This document shows positions 33,754 through 43,190 of a stretch of DNA of 64,000 nucleotides, piece by piece. How positions within the stretch are numbered: the stretch's first letter is position 1; each line of letters begins with the position of its first letter. The DNA is from CAYQOX01 sp964419335 (lineage in GTDB: Bacteria; Hinthialibacterota; Hinthialibacteria; Hinthialibacterales; Hinthialibacteraceae). A program made the position numbers and the translations under genes. The notes beneath the pieces were generated by a model that was not told the DNA's origin, did no database searches, and saw only the letters and a program-made list of their open reading frames with translations. The stretch is taken from assembly GCA_964419335.1 (NCBI GenBank), contig CAYQOX010000010.1, positions 45,795 to 109,794 of the forward strand, in the 5' to 3' direction.

Positions 33754-34890
33754 TTATGCAATATTTCGCCTTCGTTTATTGGTACGAGGCAAATCGTGTT
33801 CAAATGTTTCTTTAGCAATGCTCATCAAGATTCCTACCATGGACATACTTATGATTAAGGAAGAGCCACCGTAAGAAATGAACGGCAGTGAAATTCCGGT
33901 GGTAGGGATGCTGCCGGTTACGACGGCGATATTCAGGGCGGCTTGTGCACCAATGGCGGTGGTACACCCTACGGCCAAGAGAGTGCCGAAAGGATTCCGA
34001 CACGAATACGCGATGAAATAACCGAGGAGAACCAACATCAAAAAAAACAATAATATGATCGTACATTTCATAAAGCCAAGTTCTTCGCCCATGGTGGAAA
34101 AGATGAAATCGGTATAAGAATAGGGGGTTTGGCCAAACCCTGACCCGAGTCCCATGCCCCACACGCCACCGTGGCCAAAGCCCACCAATGATTGCCAGAC
34201 TTGGTAATATTTATCCGATTGGTGATCTTCGGGATTAAAGAAAGCCATAATGCGTTTGTACAAAACGGGATGGGTGTAAATAGCAACGAGGATCATGGCA
34301 CAGAGGCCGGTAAAAACGGGGATGACATGCATGAGTTTACCGCCCGCGACAAACCAAATGATCATAGTGAGTAACACGATAAAGAAGGTGGTGCCGTTAT
34401 CTGGTTCGACGAGAATCAAGGCCAAAACGACACCAACAAAGAGAAGAGGATAGATCACCCCTTTAAAAAACATTTCAAGCCGCTCGGGTCGTCCCGCCCA
34501 AATTGCGGAGAGGTACATAATGATGCTCAATTTCGCAAACTCGGAAGGTTGGATGCGAAAGCTGCTGATTTCGATCCAACGCTTAGCCCCGTTAATTTCA
34601 GGTGTGAAGGGAGTCAAGACGAAAGCCAGTAAGGCGATGGTGATGACCATGAGGAAGCGCGAGTAGCGTTCCCAAAGATTGTAATCGGTCATCGCAAAAA
34701 AGCGGAGACAAGCCAAACCCAGGCTAAACCAGATGAGCTGTTTGCCCATGTATTCATAGACGTTGTTGTTCCCTTCATTTTGTGCGAATACAAACTTGCT
34801 CGAGCTTAGCACCATGACCACGCCCAGCATCACGAGGGAGACGGTGATCACGAGTAATAATCCGTTAACAAATGATCCGGTTTTCTTCAT
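33754..34890 (-). CDS. ftsW: SEDS family peptidoglycan polymerase FtsW
   Basis: 378 residues with about 10 membrane spans, a glycan-strand polymerase acting with FtsI at the septum. It shows the SEDS signatures: the segment around FTPEINGAKRWIEISSFRIQPSEFAKLS, the catalytic-Asp-containing extracellular loop region, and the C-terminal GISLPFISYGGSSLIISMSMVG. Cluster position next to murG and murD identifies it as FtsW rather than RodA. A 4-bp ATGA overlap with murD's stop couples it to that gene. The C-terminal tail is short and basic (KRRRNIA). Confidence 0.95.
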   Translation of the reverse strand: MKKTGSFVNGLLLVITVSLVMLGVVMVLSSSKFVFAQNEGNNNVYEYMGKQLIWFSLGLACLRFFAMTDYNLWERYSRFLMVITIALLAFVLTPFTPEINGAKRWIEISSFRIQPSEFAKLSIIMYLSAIWAGRPERLEMFFKGVIYPLLFVGVVLALILVEPDNGTTFFIVLLTMIIWFVAGGKLMHVIPVFTGLCAMILVAIYTHPVLYKRIMAFFNPEDHQSDKYYQVWQSLVGFGHGGVWGMGLGSGFGQTPYSYTDFIFSTMGEELGFMKCTIILLFFLMLVLLGYFIAYSCRNPFGTLLAVGCTTAIGAQAALNIAVVTGSIPTTGISLPFISYGGSSLIISMSMVGILMSIAKETFEHDLPRTNKRRRNIA

Positions 34891-36275
34891 TTTGGGTACT
34901 CTTTTACAGCACGTTTAAAGCAATCGCCGCGTTCGGCGTAATTGGAAAACATATCCCAACTCGCACAAGCGGGGGAAAGCAACAACGACTCTCCCGGACG
35001 GCTTTCTTGTAAAGCATGGTACACCGCTTGTTCCAATGATGGTTCGAGATGAACGGTGGTTAAGTCCTTCCATGCTTGAGCGAATTGGGAAGCGGCTTCG
35101 CCAATCAGGTAAGCCGCAGAAACTTTATCGCGGATTAAGGATTCGAGGGGCTCGAGGGAATCTCCCTTCGAGCGCCCTCCCGCGATTAAGCGAATCGGGG
35201 CAGGAAGCGAACGTAGAGCCGCTTCCAACGAATGAACATTGGTGGCTTTGGAATCGTTATAGCAGTGCACCCCATTGATGTCTTGGACAAATTCCAACCG
35301 ATGCGGCAACGGTTGGAACGATTCCAGTGCCTGCAACCCATCAGCAAGCGGAACTCCAAACGAAAGGGCCGCGCCAAGAGCGGCGAGAGAGTTCAACCCA
35401 TGCTGAGGCAGTTGCCTTTGGAAAGAGGGCCAAGGAAGGCGCTCTTTCATCGAACCGTCACAATGAATCACATCCCCATCGACAAAGAAAAGACCATCGG
35501 GTCCCAAGTCATTCAAAGCAAATGATCTTCGCCTTGATGCAACCCAATTTGGACAGTCGCCCTCAACCCTGGGACCCATCCAGAGTGCCTCATTTGGCGC
35601 CTGGTTCATAACCATACGGAATTTCGTATGGTAATAGGCTTGTTGCGAGTCATAGCGATCGAGATGATCGGGAGCGAGATTGGTGATCACTCCCACGCAC
35701 GGATGAAATGTCTCGAAGGTTTCGCATTGAAAACTGCTAACTTCGAGGACGAGGGGATCGTTGCCGGTACGGTTTTCTTTTAGAACCGCCTGGCTGAGAG
35801 GATACCCCACGTTTCCCGTGGCTTTTGTGTTGTAACCGCAATGATTCAAAATATGTTCAATGATATGCACCACGGTGGTTTTCCCGTTGGTGCCTGTAAC
35901 CGTAATCAGGGGACGATCCAAATGGCGGCAAGCCATTTCCATTTCGCCCCACAAAGGAATGTTTTCTTCACGCAGCCAGTTATAGAACGAGCCAAAAGGT
36001 GGAACTCCCGGACTGATGACGCAGCAGTCAATATCCATGGGGAGGAGATGCGGTTCGATGGATTGGAGGGTCTCGCCCCAGCGTTGGTTTGCCATTCGGC
36101 GTTGTTCAGGATCGGCATCATAGACATGGACGAGTGCGTGTTCGTGCAGTAAGAGTTCCACCGCGGCTTGGCCGCTTTTGCCGAGGCCAATAACAAGCAC
36201 ACGAATGCCATCCCACCGTGGGTTCGGCGGAAACAAGCGTTCATGGATGGATGGATGGGTGCTTGTCATAATCAT
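34887..36275 (-). CDS. murD: UDP-N-acetylmuramoylalanine--D-glutamate ligase
   Basis: 462 residues, adds D-Glu to UDP-MurNAc-L-Ala. Evidence: the N-terminal RVLVIGLGKSGQAAVELL dinucleotide-like fold, the ATP-binding TVTGTNGKTTVVHIIEHIL (about 130-150), EVSSFQCETFETFHP, the Mur hallmark NLAPDHLDRYDSQQAYYHTK and CYNDSKATNVHSLEAAL. The ATG at 36275 has AGGA seven bases upstream. It follows mraY after 9 bases and precedes ftsW with a 4-bp overlap. Confidence 0.96.
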   Translation of the reverse strand: MIMTSTHPSIHERLFPPNPRWDGIRVLVIGLGKSGQAAVELLLHEHALVHVYDADPEQRRMANQRWGETLQSIEPHLLPMDIDCCVISPGVPPFGSFYNWLREENIPLWGEMEMACRHLDRPLITVTGTNGKTTVVHIIEHILNHCGYNTKATGNVGYPLSQAVLKENRTGNDPLVLEVSSFQCETFETFHPCVGVITNLAPDHLDRYDSQQAYYHTKFRMVMNQAPNEALWMGPRVEGDCPNWVASRRRSFALNDLGPDGLFFVDGDVIHCDGSMKERLPWPSFQRQLPQHGLNSLAALGAALSFGVPLADGLQALESFQPLPHRLEFVQDINGVHCYNDSKATNVHSLEAALRSLPAPIRLIAGGRSKGDSLEPLESLIRDKVSAAYLIGEAASQFAQAWKDLTTVHLEPSLEQAVYHALQESRPGESLLLSPACASWDMFSNYAERGDCFKRAVKEYPK

Positions 36276-36284
36276 GATTCCGTC

Positions 36285-37400
36285 CTAGCGCAGTTTTAGG
36301 GTTGCCAAACCGATAAAAGCGAAGACCGCAGCGATAATCCAAAAACGAACAACGATGGTGGTTTCATTCCACCCTTTCATTTCAAAGTGATGATGGATGG
36401 GCGTCATTAAGAAGACGCGTTTTCCATTACGCCATTTATAGGAAGTAACTTGAATCAACACCGAGCCGGCTTCCATGACGAAGACGCCACCGATGATGAA
36501 TAGCAACAGTTCTTGTTTAATTAAAACCGCCATAGTGGCTAACGCCCCGCCAAGGGCGAGAGAGCCGGTATCGCCCATAAAGACTTCAGCGGGATGGGCG
36601 TTGTACCAGAGGAAGGCCATGGTAGATCCTGCTAAAGCCATGGCGAAAACGGAGATTTCGCCGGTTTTGGGGACGTAAAGAATGCCGAGGTACTGGCTTG
36701 TATCCACGCGTCCCACAATGTAGGTCAGCACCGCGAAGGCTAAGGTGGCAATGATGACGCATCCGCTGGCTAACCCGTCGAGTCCATCGGTTAAGTTGAC
36801 GGCGTTGGATGAGCCAGTAATGACGAGGGCAACAAAGGGAATATAGAGAATGCCCAAGGGGATAAACATATTTTTAAAAAAAGGCAGAGGCAGATCATAA
36901 GGCCGTTCTGTGACCAGAGGATGAAAATAGTAAATGCATAATCCTAAAGAGAAGCCGATCGTCAGTTGAACAAATAATTTTTGTTTCGCACGCACGCCTT
37001 TATATAATTTTTGTTGAAGTTTGGTGTAATCATCCAAGAAACCGAGTGATCCTAAGGCCAGGGTCACGATTAAGCAGGTCCATACCAGTTCATTGGTGAG
37101 ATTGCCCCACAAAAGAATCGAGATGGTAATGGAAGCGAGAATTAGAGTGCCCCCCATGGTGGGAGTGCCGGCTTTTTCTTTATGGCGATCGTAAAGGTCT
37201 TTCACCCCTTCGCCACGGATGGTTTGGCCAATCTTCATGCGCTGTAACCAGGCGATAAACCAGGGGCCAATCAAGACACCGATGATCATCGCGGTGACGG
37301 CTGCCATCGCCGCGCGAAACGAGATATAGCGGAGGACATTCAAGACTCCTAGCATTTCGGGAAATTGTTCCGATAAGGGGAAAAGAAAGTACAAAGCCAT
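36285..37400 (-). CDS. mraY: Phospho-N-acetylmuramoyl-pentapeptide-transferase
   Basis: 371 residues with about 10 membrane spans. Makes lipid I on undecaprenyl phosphate at the inner membrane. The signature segments are present: GFLDDYTKLQQKLYKG, SSNAVNLTDGLDGLASG (with the metal-binding Asp residues), NAHPAEVFMGDTGSLALG and the C-terminal TPIHHHFEMKGWNE. A conserved cytoplasmic loop has DRHKEKAGTPTMGG. It is separated from murE by 2 bases and from murD by 9. Confidence 0.97.
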   Translation of the reverse strand: MALYFLFPLSEQFPEMLGVLNVLRYISFRAAMAAVTAMIIGVLIGPWFIAWLQRMKIGQTIRGEGVKDLYDRHKEKAGTPTMGGTLILASITISILLWGNLTNELVWTCLIVTLALGSLGFLDDYTKLQQKLYKGVRAKQKLFVQLTIGFSLGLCIYYFHPLVTERPYDLPLPFFKNMFIPLGILYIPFVALVITGSSNAVNLTDGLDGLASGCVIIATLAFAVLTYIVGRVDTSQYLGILYVPKTGEISVFAMALAGSTMAFLWYNAHPAEVFMGDTGSLALGGALATMAVLIKQELLLFIIGGVFVMEAGSVLIQVTSYKWRNGKRVFLMTPIHHHFEMKGWNETTIVVRFWIIAAVFAFIGLATLKLR

Positions 37401-37402
37401 GG

Positions 37403-38875
37403 TTATTCCCCCTTTCCCATATCTTCAAGAAAGTCACGAGCAATTTGCCGGTCATCAAAAGGAATTTTTTTGTGGCCGACGAGTTGGTACGTTTCATGGC
37501 CTTTACCGGCGATTAAGAGCACATCGCCCGCCTGCAGTATTTCGATGCCTCGACGGATAGCCGCCCGGCGGTCGGGAATCACGGTGTATTTTTCGGGGGA
37601 AGATTGCATGCCTTGTTGAATATCTTGGAGAATGCGGAGCGGGTCTTCCCGGCGAGGGTTATCGTTGGTGACGAGAATGAAGTCGCTATAGCGTAGGGCT
37701 ATTTCGCCCATGGGGGCGCGTTTGGTGGTATCGCGATCACCGCCGCATCCGAAGAGGGTGATCAGGCGTTTATGCGGCAGCGCTTTTAAGGCGCGTAAAC
37801 ATTTTTCCAGAGCATCGGGAGTATGGCAGTAATCCACCACCACATTGGCGCCGATAGAATTCGGGATCGATTCCAACCGGCCGGGAACGGAAGAGAAAGT
37901 TTCGATTCCCTCTTTGATTTGAGAAAGGAAGAGGCCACGGGCATGTGCGAGAGCGGCGGCGGCTAAGATATTTTCTACGTTGTGCAAACCGACCAGTTGA
38001 GTGTGGATGGTGCAGTGTTCATGGGGTAATTGCAGGTCAAAGGTAGTGCCATCGATGTGTAATTGGATATTATGGGCGACAACATCGGCTGCTTTTTGGG
38101 TGGCAAATGTGACAATCTGTTTGTTTGGAATTTCCTTGGTTAAACGCTGCCCTGCTTCATCATCGAGATTAATGACGGCCATGCCGTCTGGTTTGAGGTA
38201 GTGAGAAAACAAGCGTTTTTTGGCCTGGTAGTACTCTTCCATGGTTGAATGGAAATCAAGATGATCGCGGGAGAGATTCATGAAGATCGCTTCATCAAAC
38301 TCCATTTCGTCGACACGATGAAGTACTAATCCATGGGAGGAAACTTCCATAAACACGTGGGTGTTGCCTGCCTCGACGATATCGGCGAGCAGTTTATGCA
38401 TGGCATGAGGCAAGGGGGTGGTATGGGGGGCTTCGAGGCGCTGGCCTTTGTAGCGATATTCGATTGTGCCGATCAGCGCGGCCTCTTGGCCGGCGTGATG
38501 CCATAGATGTTCGAGTAAGTAACAGGTGGTGGTTTTACCATTGGAACCCGTAATTCCGGTAAGATGGAGTTTTTGGCTGGGGTGACCATAGAAGTTCGCG
38601 GCAAGGCGCGGGAGGGACGCCAAGGTATCTTTGACGCGTATTTGTGGGAGAGAAGAAGGTTCTGTCCATTGTTGAACGACAGCAGCCTGGCCTCCCTGCT
38701 CGTGGACTTGGGGCAGGAATTGATGGCCATCGAAGTTCTCACCCTTCAAGGCGACGAAGAGAGCGCCGGGATGCACCTCGCGTGAATCGCAAGTAAGCGA
38801 TTCGAAATGCGAAGGCAGGCTTCCGCGTATTTCTAGGATATCCACATTGGCAAACACAATCTTACCCTCAACCAT
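37403..38875 (-). CDS. murE: UDP-MurNAc-L-Ala-D-Glu--2,6-diaminopimelate ligase
   Basis: About 491 residues from the preferred start. Adds the third residue of the stem peptide. The substrate motif is DNPR (VTNDNPRREDP), which in the family indicates meso-diaminopimelate rather than L-lysine. Other evidence: the N-terminal region with LTCDSREVHPGALFVALKG, the ATP-binding ITGSNGKTTTCYLLEHLW, and FMNLSRDHLDFHSTMEEYYQAK. The reading frame extends to a TTG at 38938 that overlaps the ftsI stop. The added 21 residues do not match the family, and an ATG at 38875 with GGGGAG before it gives the usual N terminus. No murF follows, though it normally sits beside murE. Confidence 0.94.
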   Translation of the reverse strand: MVEGKIVFANVDILEIRGSLPSHFESLTCDSREVHPGALFVALKGENFDGHQFLPQVHEQGGQAAVVQQWTEPSSLPQIRVKDTLASLPRLAANFYGHPSQKLHLTGITGSNGKTTTCYLLEHLWHHAGQEAALIGTIEYRYKGQRLEAPHTTPLPHAMHKLLADIVEAGNTHVFMEVSSHGLVLHRVDEMEFDEAIFMNLSRDHLDFHSTMEEYYQAKKRLFSHYLKPDGMAVINLDDEAGQRLTKEIPNKQIVTFATQKAADVVAHNIQLHIDGTTFDLQLPHEHCTIHTQLVGLHNVENILAAAALAHARGLFLSQIKEGIETFSSVPGRLESIPNSIGANVVVDYCHTPDALEKCLRALKALPHKRLITLFGCGGDRDTTKRAPMGEIALRYSDFILVTNDNPRREDPLRILQDIQQGMQSSPEKYTVIPDRRAAIRRGIEILQAGDVLLIAGKGHETYQLVGHKKIPFDDRQIARDFLEDMGKGE

Positions 38876-38934
38876 CGATCTCCCCGGAGGAGTCGGTTTA
38901 CACGTTAAAACAACGGGTAGAAAAACACATCTCG

Positions 38935-41082
38935 TCAACGGCTCACCACAAATTCTGTCTCCCGACTAATGTCGGGATCGGTCAACACCGGTTCACACTG
39001 AATCACACCCACATGATTCGGGTCACTCAACGAAGTCCCGGGAGAAATTTCTTGTTTTACCACTTTTCCGTTACCGCGAAATTCAGCTTTTAATCCGCGA
39101 CGGGCCAAGGCCACAATAGCGTCGCGTTTGGGCCGATGAAGAAGATTAGGCATTTCGTCCCGGCGAATAATCCATTCTTGTTCGTGGGAGAAGGGCATCA
39201 CCTTGGTGACGCCAAAGGTGCGAAGCTGGGCTTCATTGGTATTCCCGCTTTCAATTTCTATATTGGTACGAGGTTTCGTTTCATCTTCAGACCGCGCGAT
39301 TTCTTGGGGATAGGAGGGGCTAAGTCCCCAGTAGGCGATGATTTCTTCGGCGATAGATTTCCAAACGGGTCCGGCGACTTCACCGCCATATTTGGCTTTT
39401 TTCGGTTCATCAACCATGACCACAATAACCACTTGGGGATCCTCGGCGGGGAAGAATCCAGCAAAGGAGGCGATGCGCATGTTACGACCGTAGGTCCCGG
39501 TGGCGGGATCATATTTTTGGGCGGTGCCAGTTTTTCCGGCGATGCGGAAGCCCGGGATCTTGACCCTGCGACCGGTGCCTTCGGGGTCTTCGGTGACATC
39601 AACCAACATTTGAACGACTTGTTCGACCACGTTTTGGTCGACAATGCGGCTGGCTGAATGAGGAGATTTGGGGTAGAAAATGCCATCGATGCCCCGGTAG
39701 CCTTTGATGAGGTGCGGTTTGCGGTAGAGGCCGCGATTGGCGATCGCGTTATAGGCAGCGGCAAGCACAGCGGTGTTGGTCGACATTTCCTGGCCGAAGG
39801 GAATCGCAGCGATCGAAGAAGGATGCCATTGGCTGGGAGGCCGCAAGCGTCCGCCGCTTTCGCCTGGGAGTTCCAGGATGGGATCCGCGCCTCGATCTTT
39901 GAAACCAAAGAGAGTGAGGTACTTATGGAGAGTTTTAGCTTGGCCTCTCCAATCGTCGGAATCATCGCCAAAGCGTTGTGAGATTTTGATCATGCCGATG
40001 TTGCTCGAACGAACCAGGATGTCATGGGCGGATAGATTATCAAAGCGATGGATATCATCGCGGATGCGTTTTCCGTGGATGTGATAAGAGCCTTCTTCGC
40101 AATAGAAAACGTTGTTGGGGGTCACGACTTTTTGATCTAAGGCGGCGACCATGACGAAAGGCTTTAAGATCGAGCCTGGTTCGTAAGTGTCTGTCAAGAG
40201 ACGATTTTTGCGAATATCTTCTTCATACTCTTTATAGTGGTTGGGATCATAGTTGGGATAGTTTGCTAAAGATAAGACGGCGCCATTCTTGGCATCCAAG
40301 ACCACAGCGTTGGCATAGTTGGCATCCACTTCTTCCACTTTTTTCTTAAGTTCACGTTCGACGACATATTGGATGTAGGAATCAATGGTAAGGTAGAGGT
40401 CAACGCGTTGTTGTAACAACTCGGTATAATCTTTTTCGGCGATGAGTTTACGTCCGGCTTTATCGCCCACAATGACTTTTTGTTTGGTATCGAGTTTGTC
40501 ATTGAAGGCATGTTCTACGCCGGCCCATCCTTCATTATCGCGGCCGGTATATCCGATAACATGGGAAGCCAGAGTGCCTTCGGGGTAGAAACGCACCAAC
40601 TGATCTTTGAAGACAATGCCGGGGATATTCGCCCGTTCGATCATCTGTTTGGTTTCTTCCGAGATATGCCTTTCAATTTCACGTGCTTTTACATTCTCTT
40701 TTTTAAGTTTGGCAATATGGTTCTGGAAATCCTCGGAGGGTAAATTTAAGTAAGAATTGAGCCGATCAAGGGCTTCTTCGATAACCTCATCGGTAGATTG
40801 GTTTGTTTTAGCCGCGTGGCTTCTCATATGAAGTTTGTCAGCCACAACGGAATAGAGATATTGATTCAAAGCCAAGGCTTTCCCATTGCAATCATGAATT
40901 TTACCCCGACTCGCTGGGAGAGGCAAACGATAGGTACGCGCGAGGCGGCTATCCTCGCGAATATCCTCGGCACTGACCACTTGCAAATAATACAAGCGTA
41001 GAATCAGAGCGCCGAAGACCACGACAGCGCCCATCATCAAGAAACCAATACGATAAAGAATAGTTTGTTCACTCTTCGCCAT
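38935..41082 (-). CDS. ftsI: Septal penicillin-binding protein 2/3 (FtsI-like) with PASTA domain
   Basis: 715 residues, a transpeptidase that crosslinks septal peptidoglycan. One N-terminal membrane anchor (about residues 10-30) is followed by the PBP dimer domain. The transpeptidase domain has the active-site SxxK in YEPGSILKPF, SSNIGM (SxN) and AGKTGTAQKYD (KTG). The C-terminal ~70 residues form a PASTA domain (MPNLLHRPKRDAIVALARRG, then VVKQEISPGTSL). PASTA on the septal PBP is common in Gram-positive phyla and several candidate phyla. It follows the FtsL-like gene by two bases. Confidence 0.95.
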   Translation of the reverse strand: MAKSEQTILYRIGFLMMGAVVVFGALILRLYYLQVVSAEDIREDSRLARTYRLPLPASRGKIHDCNGKALALNQYLYSVVADKLHMRSHAAKTNQSTDEVIEEALDRLNSYLNLPSEDFQNHIAKLKKENVKAREIERHISEETKQMIERANIPGIVFKDQLVRFYPEGTLASHVIGYTGRDNEGWAGVEHAFNDKLDTKQKVIVGDKAGRKLIAEKDYTELLQQRVDLYLTIDSYIQYVVERELKKKVEEVDANYANAVVLDAKNGAVLSLANYPNYDPNHYKEYEEDIRKNRLLTDTYEPGSILKPFVMVAALDQKVVTPNNVFYCEEGSYHIHGKRIRDDIHRFDNLSAHDILVRSSNIGMIKISQRFGDDSDDWRGQAKTLHKYLTLFGFKDRGADPILELPGESGGRLRPPSQWHPSSIAAIPFGQEMSTNTAVLAAAYNAIANRGLYRKPHLIKGYRGIDGIFYPKSPHSASRIVDQNVVEQVVQMLVDVTEDPEGTGRRVKIPGFRIAGKTGTAQKYDPATGTYGRNMRIASFAGFFPAEDPQVVIVVMVDEPKKAKYGGEVAGPVWKSIAEEIIAYWGLSPSYPQEIARSEDETKPRTNIEIESGNTNEAQLRTFGVTKVMPFSHEQEWIIRRDEMPNLLHRPKRDAIVALARRGLKAEFRGNGKVVKQEISPGTSLSDPNHVGVIQCEPVLTDPDISRETEFVVSR

Positions 41083-41084
41083 AA

Positions 41085-41534
41085 TTATTGAATCAAGTTA
41101 TCGTAGATCCGCTTGACTCCCTCTTGCATAGATTTCCAGGCATCGCGCATACGACCGAGGAAATCCTTCTCTTCTCTGCGATAAACGGTCGGGTCAGAGA
41201 AAGCGTTTTCGCTTTTCAAGCCAGGGACTTCAAGTTCAATGACCCGATGACGCGGGGGGCCAAGTTGAGGAAGTTCTTCTTCGATGAGACCCGCGATGCG
41301 TTGATAGCGCTCCAGTTCGCTAATACGATTGTCCAAATCGCGAATTTCTTTCATTAACTCTAACTTTACGAAATTCAAATCAGTCATCTGGTAGCGAATT
41401 TTTTTTTCTTCGAGGGCGACTTGAACGATGAGGGTGATGCAGCCAAACAAGGCCACTAAGCAGAGGTAGCTGAGCGTGCCTCGTATAACAGGAATGATAC
41501 GTTCATAATCAGACTTGTTGTTCGCCCTATTCAT
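41085..41534 (-). CDS. ftsL: FtsL-like division protein
   Basis: 149 residues in the place of FtsL between rsmH and ftsI. One membrane span (about 18-40, IPVIRGTLSYLCLVALFGC) is followed by a coiled-coil segment (LMKEIRDLDNRISELERYQR). After it comes a C-terminal tail of about 70 residues, longer than usual. FtsL proteins diverge strongly, so the call rests on position, topology and coiled coil. It is expected to form a complex with FtsB and FtsQ. A GAGGAA site lies ten bases before the ATG. Confidence 0.8.
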   Translation of the reverse strand: MNRANNKSDYERIIPVIRGTLSYLCLVALFGCITLIVQVALEEKKIRYQMTDLNFVKLELMKEIRDLDNRISELERYQRIAGLIEEELPQLGPPRHRVIELEVPGLKSENAFSDPTVYRREEKDFLGRMRDAWKSMQEGVKRIYDNLIQ

Positions 41535-41588
41535 AAATCGAATTCCTCATACAATCCGAAACGGAACAAATCAAAACAAAAAAGTGAT

Positions 41589-42545
41589 CTAGTCCTCACG
41601 TCGAGCCAGGCCACGAAGTTGAGCGCTTCTGGCGCGAGGATTTTTCTCTAACTCAGCGGCACAGGGTTTTATGGCGCGCTTGGTTAAGAGAGAGCCTTCA
41701 GGTTCAGGTTGTTGAGCCAATTTTGCTGGTCCCAGCGGTTGCGTGCTGGTACCGCAAAATTCACGGAACCGTTCTTTGACGATACGATGTTCTAATGAGT
41801 GATACGAAATCACAGCAATTCTGCCTCCCGGAGCGAGATGCCGGAGTGCTTGATTTAGACCCTTGCGCAAGGAATCAAGTTCGTCATTCACGACAATCCG
41901 CAGGGCTTGAAACACGCGTGTAGCGGGATGGATACCGGTTTGATGCCGATGTTTCGCCGGGATGGCTTGCATTACCACATCGGCGAGATCCTGGGTCGTT
42001 TCGATGGGGGTCATTTCCCGTCGTTTAACGATTTCCCGTGCGATTTTGCGTGAGAAACGCTCTTCGCCGTAGATCTTAAAAATTCTCGTTAATTCATCCC
42101 CGTCCCACGAATTGACAATTTCCTGCGCGGATAGGGGAGACTTTTGATCCATGCGCATATCCAATGGGCCTTGATGCTGAAAGCTGAAGCCACGTGCCGG
42201 AGTATCCACCTGCGGAGAGGAAAACCCACAATCAATGAGAAAGCGGTCGGCTTCTTCAACATTTTCTTCTTTTAAAACTTCTTCCAAGCGATGGAATTCT
42301 TTTTGGTGCAACTTGACGGAGAAAGGTGCGTCTTGGAATCGCTTGGTACAAAAAGAAATCGCTTCTGCGTCACGATCGATACCGATCAAGGTATCGTTGG
42401 AATCGAAATCGCGGGTAATCGCGGCGCTATGTCCACCATAGCCAAGGGTGCAATCCACAAAGATTACGCTATGTCGTTGGGGTTTTAGCATTTCCACGAC
42501 CTCGACTTGCATAACCGGTATGTGGGCAACGGGTTGATCCCTCAT
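41589..42545 (-). CDS. rsmH: 16S rRNA (cytosine(1402)-N4)-methyltransferase
   Basis: 318 residues. Methylates N4 of C1402 of 16S rRNA. The N terminus has HIPVMQVEVVEML and the SAM-binding DCTLGYGGHSAAI. Later come GFSSPQVDTPARGFSFQ, the conserved LDMRMDQ, and the catalytic-region ISYHSLEHRIVKERF. The gene is mraW in the classical dcw order directly after mraZ, with which it overlaps by 4 bp. Confidence 0.97.
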   Translation of the reverse strand: MRDQPVAHIPVMQVEVVEMLKPQRHSVIFVDCTLGYGGHSAAITRDFDSNDTLIGIDRDAEAISFCTKRFQDAPFSVKLHQKEFHRLEEVLKEENVEEADRFLIDCGFSSPQVDTPARGFSFQHQGPLDMRMDQKSPLSAQEIVNSWDGDELTRIFKIYGEERFSRKIAREIVKRREMTPIETTQDLADVVMQAIPAKHRHQTGIHPATRVFQALRIVVNDELDSLRKGLNQALRHLAPGGRIAVISYHSLEHRIVKERFREFCGTSTQPLGPAKLAQQPEPEGSLLTKRAIKPCAAELEKNPRARSAQLRGLARRED

Positions 42546-43114
42546 TCCGAATCCTTCGTCTTACTTTTTTGTTCTGCTTCAAAGGTTTCGAGCGATTTCT
42601 GTCCTTTGGCTAATTGCCAAACTTCGGGGAACCGTTCGGAAAACATGACGTTATCCAGTTCCATTTGATCCTTGTAATAGATGCTGTTCCAAACGGTGAT
42701 TTTATCCCAATCCCCCAAAAGCATGACTTTTCCGTCCAGTCGTGCATAATCCACCATATCTTGTGGTATAATGATGCGACCTTCTTTATCCATGTTCACT
42801 TCGCGCGCGTGAGCGAACATTTGATGGCGGACGGTCAAGCCGATATCTGTGTATAAATCCAGCTGGCTAATGGCTTCGGCGAAGGGGATCCAGTTTTCTT
42901 CCGGAAAAATCGCCAAGGAGCGTTTAAGCCAGCGTATAAGAATCAGTGGTGAATCACCCAACTTATCGCGATATTGATGGGGTAATCCAATGCGAGATTT
43001 TGAATCGAGATTCCGTTCGTATGAACCAATTAATTTTTTGACAGAGGGAGAGAATTCCGGCGCAACACCGGCAGGTCCACCAACCGATTCGGTTCTCCCT
43101 TCAGTTCCGTTCAT
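42542..43114 (-). CDS. mraZ: MraZ transcriptional regulator
   Basis: 190 residues, larger than the usual ~150. The AbrB-like double fold begins at about residue 28 (GSYERNLDSKSRIGLPHQYRD) and repeats in the second half (REVNMDKEGRIIIPQDMVD). The first ~27 residues, Gly/Ser-rich with no match, are an extension. A start at the family position has no good ribosome binding site, so the long form is kept but the start is uncertain. MraZ binds repeat DNA upstream of its own gene and controls the dcw operon. The C-terminal tail with many Lys and Glu is also longer than average. Confidence 0.93.
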   Translation of the reverse strand: MNGTEGRTESVGGPAGVAPEFSPSVKKLIGSYERNLDSKSRIGLPHQYRDKLGDSPLILIRWLKRSLAIFPEENWIPFAEAISQLDLYTDIGLTVRHQMFAHAREVNMDKEGRIIIPQDMVDYARLDGKVMLLGDWDKITVWNSIYYKDQMELDNVMFSERFPEVWQLAKGQKSLETFEAEQKSKTKDSE

Positions 43115-43146
43115 AGAAGATCATCTCACATTTCCGGGATAAATCC

Positions 43147-43190
43147 CCACTCAATACCACCTATTGGGAATTTTCTGGAATACTTGGGAT
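43147..43190 (-). promoter_or_regulatory. Possible MraZ-binding repeats
   Basis: Upstream of mraZ, GTGG appears twice on the minus strand exactly 10 bp apart (43147-43150 and 43157-43160). On the plus strand TGGG, TGGA and TGGG occur at 43165, 43176 and 43185 with 9-11 bp spacing. Published MraZ boxes are TGGGN-like repeats with 10-bp periodicity. The match is only partial. Confidence 0.3.
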
